A DNA stretch of 64,000 bases from Alphaproteobacteria bacterium (lineage in GTDB: Bacteria > Pseudomonadota > Alphaproteobacteria > Rhizobiales > Xanthobacteraceae). The stretch covers positions 4,461,162 to 4,525,161 of the forward strand of contig JBBCGH010000001.1 of the NCBI GenBank assembly GCA_037200445.1, read 5' to 3'. The notes beneath the pieces were generated by a model. The model saw nothing but the letters and a program-made list of their open reading frames with translations, searched no databases and had not been told where the DNA came from. Of the stretch, positions 59,068 through 64,000 are shown piece after piece (within the stretch, counting starts at the first letter, position 1; each line of letters opens with the position of its first letter). The position numbers were made by a program, and so were the translations under genes.

Positions 59068-59676
59068 GTGGTGAGATCGGGGCACAGCCGCGCTTCGGTG
59101 CGCGCTCTTTGTGTCTGCGTGCTTCTCGGCGCGCTCGCGTCCGGCTGCACCACTGACGGCACGACATCGAATGTCTCGCTTGCGACCGGCGCGGCCGTCG
59201 GCCCGACCATTGCGTTCGAATCGATTGCCGGCCCGCCGCCCGGCGTCTTCAACAGGCTGGTGGACGACCTCTCTGCCGAAGCGGTATCGCGCAATCTCGC
59301 CATCGCCTCGCGCGAAGGCGCCGCGAATTATCGCGTCCGCGGCTATCTGGCGGCCCAGGTGATCCGCGGGCGCACGCATGTGTCCTGGGTGTGGGATGTC
59401 TATGACGGCGACAGGCTGCGCGCGCTGCGCATCACCGGCGAGGAAGCCGGCGGGCGCGCCGGGGGCGATCCCTGGAGCGTCGCGGACGATCCGATGCTCC
59501 GCAAGATTGCGCGGACAAGCATGGATCAGCTCGCGGCATTTCTGGGCAATCCCGGCGCCGCGCCGGAAGCCGCAACGGCAGTCGCCGATGCGCCCGAGGC
59601 CCCGAAGCCGCGCCGGCCCCGCTCTGCCGCCAGGCCGACGGCAGCCGAAAAGCTCGCCATGTCGGCCGTCCGCTAA
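59068..59676 (+). CDS. lipoprotein of unknown function
   Basis: 202 residues with a lipobox (LLGALASGCTTD; Cys near 30). The mature part has FESIAGPPPGVFNRLVDDLS, NLAIASREGAANYRVRGYLA, VSWVWDVYDGDRLRALRITG and a C-terminal Ala/Pro/Arg tail. I recognise it as a rhizobial lipoprotein without known function. GTG start; nearby ATGs do not fit the lipobox. Confidence 0.72.
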   Translation: MVRSGHSRASVRALCVCVLLGALASGCTTDGTTSNVSLATGAAVGPTIAFESIAGPPPGVFNRLVDDLSAEAVSRNLAIASREGAANYRVRGYLAAQVIRGRTHVSWVWDVYDGDRLRALRITGEEAGGRAGGDPWSVADDPMLRKIARTSMDQLAAFLGNPGAAPEAATAVADAPEAPKPRRPRSAARPTAAEKLAMSAVR

Positions 59677-59852
59677 ATACTTGCGGGATTTCGCTTAACC
59701 GTCTGAAAAAGCTTCGGGACAACCGCCCCCGGACGTATTGCCGCACCGCAGTCCGCTTGTTATCACCCTGCCGCGCCGGACGCATTTCCGGCGAAGTGTG
59801 AAGCGGTTCGCCGCGGAAATGCGACCAAGAAGTCTTTCTGGAGACCTCACCA

Positions 59853-60779
<927 letters not shown>

Positions 60780-60806
<27 letters not shown>

Positions 60807-61024
60807 ATGAGTCCGGATAGGACTCGATGACTCGTCTCACGATTCGATGACTCGCCGGGATGACTCCAACCCTGTGCATTCGCGATCTCGCGCGTTGACT
60901 TGAGCGCAAAATGCTCCGCTGTGGACGAAGCAGCGCGCATTTTTTGACCCGCGGACTCGCGCGGATATATTCGAATCCACCGGTGATTCGGCCGTTTCCG
61001 CCGCCAAGAACGGAAAAGCGAATC
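60780..61024. promoter_or_regulatory. cluster of eleven GANTC (CcrM) sites
   Basis: GANTC occurs at 60780, 60809, 60821, 60829, 60841, 60849, 60862, 60954, 60973, 60985 and 61020. Six lie within 58 bases (60809-60866) in a degenerate repeat of GACTCGATGACTCG. One site per 256 bases is the random expectation. CcrM-methylated GANTC sites steer GcrA/CtrA-type cell-cycle promoters in alphaproteobacteria; the spacer precedes a YbjN-type gene. Confidence 0.7.
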
Positions 61025-61079
61025 CGTAGTGCCGGGTGTGGCGTCGCGTTTCCTCTGCTCGCGACAATCGGGAGCCGGC

Positions 61080-61580
61080 ATGTCGTTACTGGAGCTGCAC
61101 ACCGAGCGCACACACAATCCGGTCGACGTGGTCGAACGGCTCGCCTCGCTGCACGACTGGTCGTTCGACCGCGCCGGCGACGACGAAATCGCCATCTCGG
61201 TGCGCGGACGCTGGACCGACTATCACGTCTCGTTCACCTGGATGGACGAGATCGAGGCGCTGCATCTCGCCTGCGCATTCGATCTCAAGGTGCCGGAGCC
61301 GCGCCGTGCGCAGGTGCTGGAGCTGATCGCCTTGATCAATGAGCAGCTCTGGGTCGGCCACTTCGACATGTGGGTGAAGGACGGCGTGGTCATGTTCCGC
61401 CATGCACTGCTGCTGGCCGGCGGGGTCGAGGTGGCGGGCCGCCAGTGCGAGGTGCTGCTCGATACCGCGCTCGATACTTCGGAGCGCTACTTCCAGGCCT
61501 TCCAGTTCGTGGTCTGGGCCGGGAAGCCTGCGCGCGAGGCGCTCGACGCCGCGATGTTCGAGACGTCGGGCGAGGCGTAG
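61080..61580 (+). CDS. YbjN-domain protein
   Basis: 166 residues, one YbjN domain: NPVDVVERLASLHDWSFDRA, DEIAISVRGRWTDYHVSFTW, AQVLELIALINEQLWVGHFD and ERYFQAFQFVVWAGKPAREA. GGGAG before ATG 61080. YbjN proteins are small regulators or chaperone-like factors of the secretion-chaperone (type III chaperone-like) fold, with roles in stress and motility in enterobacteria. The leader is GANTC-rich. Confidence 0.85.
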   Translation: MSLLELHTERTHNPVDVVERLASLHDWSFDRAGDDEIAISVRGRWTDYHVSFTWMDEIEALHLACAFDLKVPEPRRAQVLELIALINEQLWVGHFDMWVKDGVVMFRHALLLAGGVEVAGRQCEVLLDTALDTSERYFQAFQFVVWAGKPAREALDAAMFETSGEA

Positions 61581-61592
61581 TTCGCTCTCTTC

Positions 61593-61758
61593 GTCATTCC
61601 GGCCGAGCGAAACGAGGGCCGGAATCCATAACCACGACACGTTCGACGTCGCGCTGGCCGTGCATTTCGCTGCCGCCTGTGGTTATGGATTCCGGGCTCC
61701 GGCCCATAGCGCGTCGCAGACGCGCGTTAACACGCTTTAGGGCCGGCTCCGGAATGAC
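61593..61758. repeat. long GTCATTCCGG inverted repeat with nested hairpin
   Basis: 166 bases, outer GTCATTCCGG/CCGGAATGAC, inner GGAATCCATAACCAC/GTGGTTATGGATTCC as in 58086-58200, plus an inserted hairpin of the TAGCGCGTCGCAGACGCGCG type near 61707-61742, shared with 12977-13013. Confidence 0.85.
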
Positions 61759-61767
61759 GAGGCGCAA

Positions 61768-62580
61768 ATGTCCACACTCCAAAACTTCTCCGGCACGCTG
61801 GTGCTGGTCGGCGCCGGCAAGATGGGCGGCGCGATGCTGGAAGGCTGGCTCGCGCTCGGCCTCGCGCCGGCGAAGATCGCCGTGATCGAGCCGCGGCCGT
61901 CCGACGCCATCATGGCGCTCACCGGGCACGGCATGCGGCTCAACCCCGCATCGGTCGACGACGCGAGCGCGATCGTGATCGCGATCAAGCCGCAGGAGGC
62001 GTCCGTCGTGCCGACGCTCAAACCCCTGGCGCGCGCAAACACCATTGCGGTCTCCATCATGGCCGGGCCGAAGCTCGGATTTCTGCAGGGTGCACTCGGC
62101 GATCTCGCGATCGTGCGCGCCATGCCGAACACGCCGGCCGCGATCGGGCGCGGCATCACGGTGGCGGTGCCGAATGCACGCGTGACGAAAGATCAGCGCG
62201 CGCTCGCCGACACGCTGCTGCGCGCCGTCGGCGCGGTCGAATGGGTGGACGATGAAACGCTGATCGATGCCGTCACCGCGGTCTCTGGCTCAGGCCCCGC
62301 CTATGTGTTCCTGCTGGCCGAAAGCCTCGCGCGCGCGGGCGTGGCCGCGGGGCTGCCGGCCGATCTCTCCGCCCGCCTCGCCCGCGCCACGGTTTCGGGC
62401 GCTGGAGAATTGCTGCACCGCGCGCCGCTCGATGCCGCAACCTTGCGTCAGAACGTCACCTCGTCGGGTGGAACCACCGCGGCGGCGCTCGGTGTGCTGA
62501 TGGCCGAGAACGGCCTCGATCCGCTGATGGAAAAGGCCGTCGCGGCTGCCACGAAACGGTCACGGGAACTGGCTGGCTGA
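61768..62580 (+). CDS. proC: pyrroline-5-carboxylate reductase
   Basis: 270 residues. TLVLVGAGKMGGAMLEGWLA is the NAD(P) site of the Rossmann fold; VRAMPNTPAAIGRGITVAV and VTAVSGSGPAYVFLLAESLA are the family's signature blocks, and the C-terminal TSSGGTTAAALGVL belongs to the catalytic domain. Last step of proline synthesis from glutamate. Follows a long intergenic repeat. Confidence 0.95.
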   Translation: MSTLQNFSGTLVLVGAGKMGGAMLEGWLALGLAPAKIAVIEPRPSDAIMALTGHGMRLNPASVDDASAIVIAIKPQEASVVPTLKPLARANTIAVSIMAGPKLGFLQGALGDLAIVRAMPNTPAAIGRGITVAVPNARVTKDQRALADTLLRAVGAVEWVDDETLIDAVTAVSGSGPAYVFLLAESLARAGVAAGLPADLSARLARATVSGAGELLHRAPLDAATLRQNVTSSGGTTAAALGVLMAENGLDPLMEKAVAAATKRSRELAG

Positions 62581-62621
62581 CTTGGAACCGCCTTGGTTGC
62601 GGGGGTATTCTCTTCCATCAT

Positions 62622-62690
62622 CCGCTCGTCCCCGCGAAAGCGGGGACCCAGGGCCAAGAGCTGGATGCCCGCTTTCGCGGGCATGAGCGG
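62622..62690. repeat. composite double-hairpin repeat
   Basis: GTCCCCGC-gaaa-GCGGGGAC and GCCCGC-ttt-GCGGGC, joined through CCAGGGCCAAGAGCTGG, with outer CCGCTC/GAGCGG arms. Same plan as 34464-34541. Confidence 0.8.
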
Positions 62691-62710
62691 AGAGTGATGG
62701 AGTTCAGCCT

Positions 62711-63415
62711 ATGGCCCGCAAACCACAGCGTCCGCGTTCGGCCCCGAAGCAGGCCCCGGCCCCGCCGCCGCCCGCCGGCGCCGATCGCGACAGGATCATC
62801 GCAGCCTTCATGGCGCTGCTTGCCGAGAAGCGCTTCGAGGAGATCGGCTTCGGCGAGATTGCCGCGCGCTCCGGGCTGACGCTCGCCAATTGCCGCGGCG
62901 CGTTCGGCTCGACGCTCGCGATCTATGCGGCACACGTGAAGGACCTCGACCGCAAGGTGCTTGCGGGCGCGGGCGCCGACATGGCCGAGGAGCCGCCGCG
63001 CGAACGCCTGTTCGACGTGCTGATGCGCCGCATCGAGGCGATGGCGCCCTACCGGGAGGCGACGCGCTCGCTGCTCAGGTCCGTCGCGTGCAATCCCGGA
63101 CTGGCGTTCGCGCTCAACGGCTTCGCGGTGCGCTCGCAGCACTGGATGCTCACTGCCGCCGACATCGATGCGGCCGGCCCGCGCGGCATGATCCGTGCGC
63201 AGGGGCTCGCGATGCTCTTCGCCTCGGTGCTGCGCACCTGGGTCGACGATGAGGACGAGGGCCTGGCGCGCACCATGGCGGCGCTCGACCGCGCGCTTGC
63301 GCGCGGGCAGCGCTGGTCCGGCATGTTGAATGATCTTTGCCGCTTCCGTCCGCCCGGTTTCTTCCGCCGGGGGCGCAGACGCGGTGACTACGAAGAGGAA
63401 GCGGAGGCGGCGTAA
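62711..63415 (+). CDS. TetR/AcrR-family transcriptional regulator
   Basis: 234 residues. After a Pro-rich basic head (1-25) the helix-turn-helix is ADRDRIIAAFMALLAEKRFE, EIGFGEIAARSGLTLANCRG with GAFGSTLAIYAAHVKDLDRK. The rest is an all-helical sensor domain, followed by a basic-acidic tail (GRRRGDYEEEAEAA). It is 15 bases after a repeat, between proC and a histidine kinase gene on the other strand. Ligand unknown. Confidence 0.87.
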   Translation: MARKPQRPRSAPKQAPAPPPPAGADRDRIIAAFMALLAEKRFEEIGFGEIAARSGLTLANCRGAFGSTLAIYAAHVKDLDRKVLAGAGADMAEEPPRERLFDVLMRRIEAMAPYREATRSLLRSVACNPGLAFALNGFAVRSQHWMLTAADIDAAGPRGMIRAQGLAMLFASVLRTWVDDEDEGLARTMAALDRALARGQRWSGMLNDLCRFRPPGFFRRGRRRGDYEEEAEAA

Positions 63416-63486
63416 CCCGTTTCGTCATGGCCGAGCTCGTCCCGGCCATCCACGGCTTGCTGTGAGGCCCCGGAGCAAGAAAGACG

Positions 63487-63514
63487 TGGATGCCCGGCAC
63501 AAGGCCGGGCATGA
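63487..63514. repeat. GGATGCCCGGC hairpin
   Basis: TGCCCGGC-acaag-GCCGGGCA followed on the plus strand by TGACAAAAAAA, in the convergent gap between the TetR gene and the kinase. May serve as a weak terminator for the minus-strand kinase gene (T-run on that strand precedes the hairpin, so this is doubtful). Confidence 0.55.
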
Positions 63515-63522
63515 CAAAAAAA

Positions 63523-64000
63523 TCAAACCGGCACCCGCACCGTCGCCCTCAAGCCGCCCATCGGGCTGTCCCCGAGCGTGATATCGCCGCCATGCGAACG
63601 CGCGATATCGCGCGCAATCGCAAGGCCGAGCCCGGTGTTGCCCTCGTCCTGGTTGCGCGCATCGTCAAGCCGCATGAACGGGCGAAATACTTCCTCGCGC
63701 ATCTCCACCGGAATGCCCGGCCCGTCGTCATCGACGTTCACGGTGAGCCAGCGATGATCGCGATGCCCGGTGATGGAGATTTCCTTGGCGAAGCGCGCGG
63801 CGTTCGACACCAGGTTCGCGAGGCAGCGCCGGAACGCCGCCGGCCGCACGGTGACGATCGGGTGGCCGTAGAACACGACGTTGGTCTTGTGGCCGTTGCG
63901 CTCCGCATCGGTCTTGAGCTCTTCCAGGAAGGCCGCCATGTCGGTCGGCGCCGGCTGCTCGCCGAGATCGCCGCGTGCGAACGCAAGATAGGCCTCGAGC
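63523..64000 (-). CDS. sensor histidine kinase, C-terminal part (cut by window edge)
   Basis: Only the ATP-binding end of the kinase is in the window. N box LANLVSNAARFAKEI, G1 VNVDDDGPGIPVEMREEVF, F box RPFMRLDDARN and G2 GNTGLGLAIARDIARSHGG mark a HATPase_c domain of the EnvZ-like class; GGLRATVRVPV ends it. The N-terminal sensor and His domain lie beyond 64000. The partial sequence before it (EAYLAFARGD) fits the end of the dimerisation helix. Confidence 0.88.
   Translation of the reverse strand, partial: LEAYLAFARGDLGEQPAPTDMAAFLEELKTDAERNGHKTNVVFYGHPIVTVRPAAFRRCLANLVSNAARFAKEISITGHRDHRWLTVNVDDDGPGIPVEMREEVFRPFMRLDDARNQDEGNTGLGLAIARDIARSHGGDITLGDSPMGGLRATVRVPV

Overview
High-GC DNA from an alphaproteobacterium, most likely a Hyphomicrobiales member near Bradyrhizobiaceae/Xanthobacteraceae. 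The evidence is: Tat- and Sec-exported Bug (TctC) binding proteins without their transporter, Rhodobacter-type PmtA together with Psd (phosphatidylcholine synthesis), an HWE-family histidine kinase, DUF1236-type secreted proteins behind GGAAC-N16/17-CGTT (EcfG-like) promoters, a GANTC (CcrM-site) cluster, and many short palindromic repeats typical of this order. I found no rRNA, tRNA, CRISPR array, prophage or insertion sequence.

Layout. 1-8.3 kb: two membrane-anchored unknowns, a three-gene ABC importer (binding protein, fused permease, ATPase), a ClpP-like periplasmic protein and two Bug proteins. 8.6-9.9 kb: a frameshifted membrane protein. 10-13 kb: a long UvrB with a palindromic element inside its coding frame. 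13-17.5 kb: MFS carrier, MetE-like enzyme, cytochrome P460, VOC protein. 17.7-25.3 kb: a lipid/envelope cluster (Psd, class III aminotransferase, Mpo1-like membrane protein, PmtA, GT4 glycosyltransferase, UPF0104 protein, SMR exporter, LpxH-like phosphoesterase). 25.3-30 kb: secreted oligopeptidase, alkaline phosphatase and a DUF1236 protein. 30.2-32 kb: a small, lower-GC defence operon, higB-higA-dpnI-like endonuclease, behind a perfect 23-bp palindrome. 32-42.6 kb: MddA-like methyltransferase, many small secreted proteins, a pair of amino-acid-type binding proteins (one frameshifted), a TfdA-like dioxygenase and an outer-membrane beta-barrel. 42.8-44.6 kb: RhlE helicase and IF-1. 44.9-47.1 kb: a MaoC-MaoC-MFS operon. 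47-53.4 kb: small proteins, then the housekeeping run ychF-pth-rplY, ubiK, with two decaying copies of the ychF 3' end downstream. 53.6-56 kb: HWE kinase plus response regulator. 56-64 kb: lgt-midA-pgeF, a lipoprotein, prs, a GANTC-rich spacer, a YbjN-domain protein, proC, a TetR regulator and the end of a histidine kinase cut by the window edge.

Most notable: the type II toxin-antitoxin module translationally coupled to a methyl-directed (DpnI-like) restriction enzyme. Its antitoxin operator probably sets the level of a nuclease that cuts only Dam-methylated (foreign) DNA. Also notable are two frameshifts sharing the identical 11-mer GCGATTCGAGC, a tandem binding-protein pair separated only by an in-frame TAG, the GANTC cluster after prs, and a hairpin family whose stems vary by compensatory changes.
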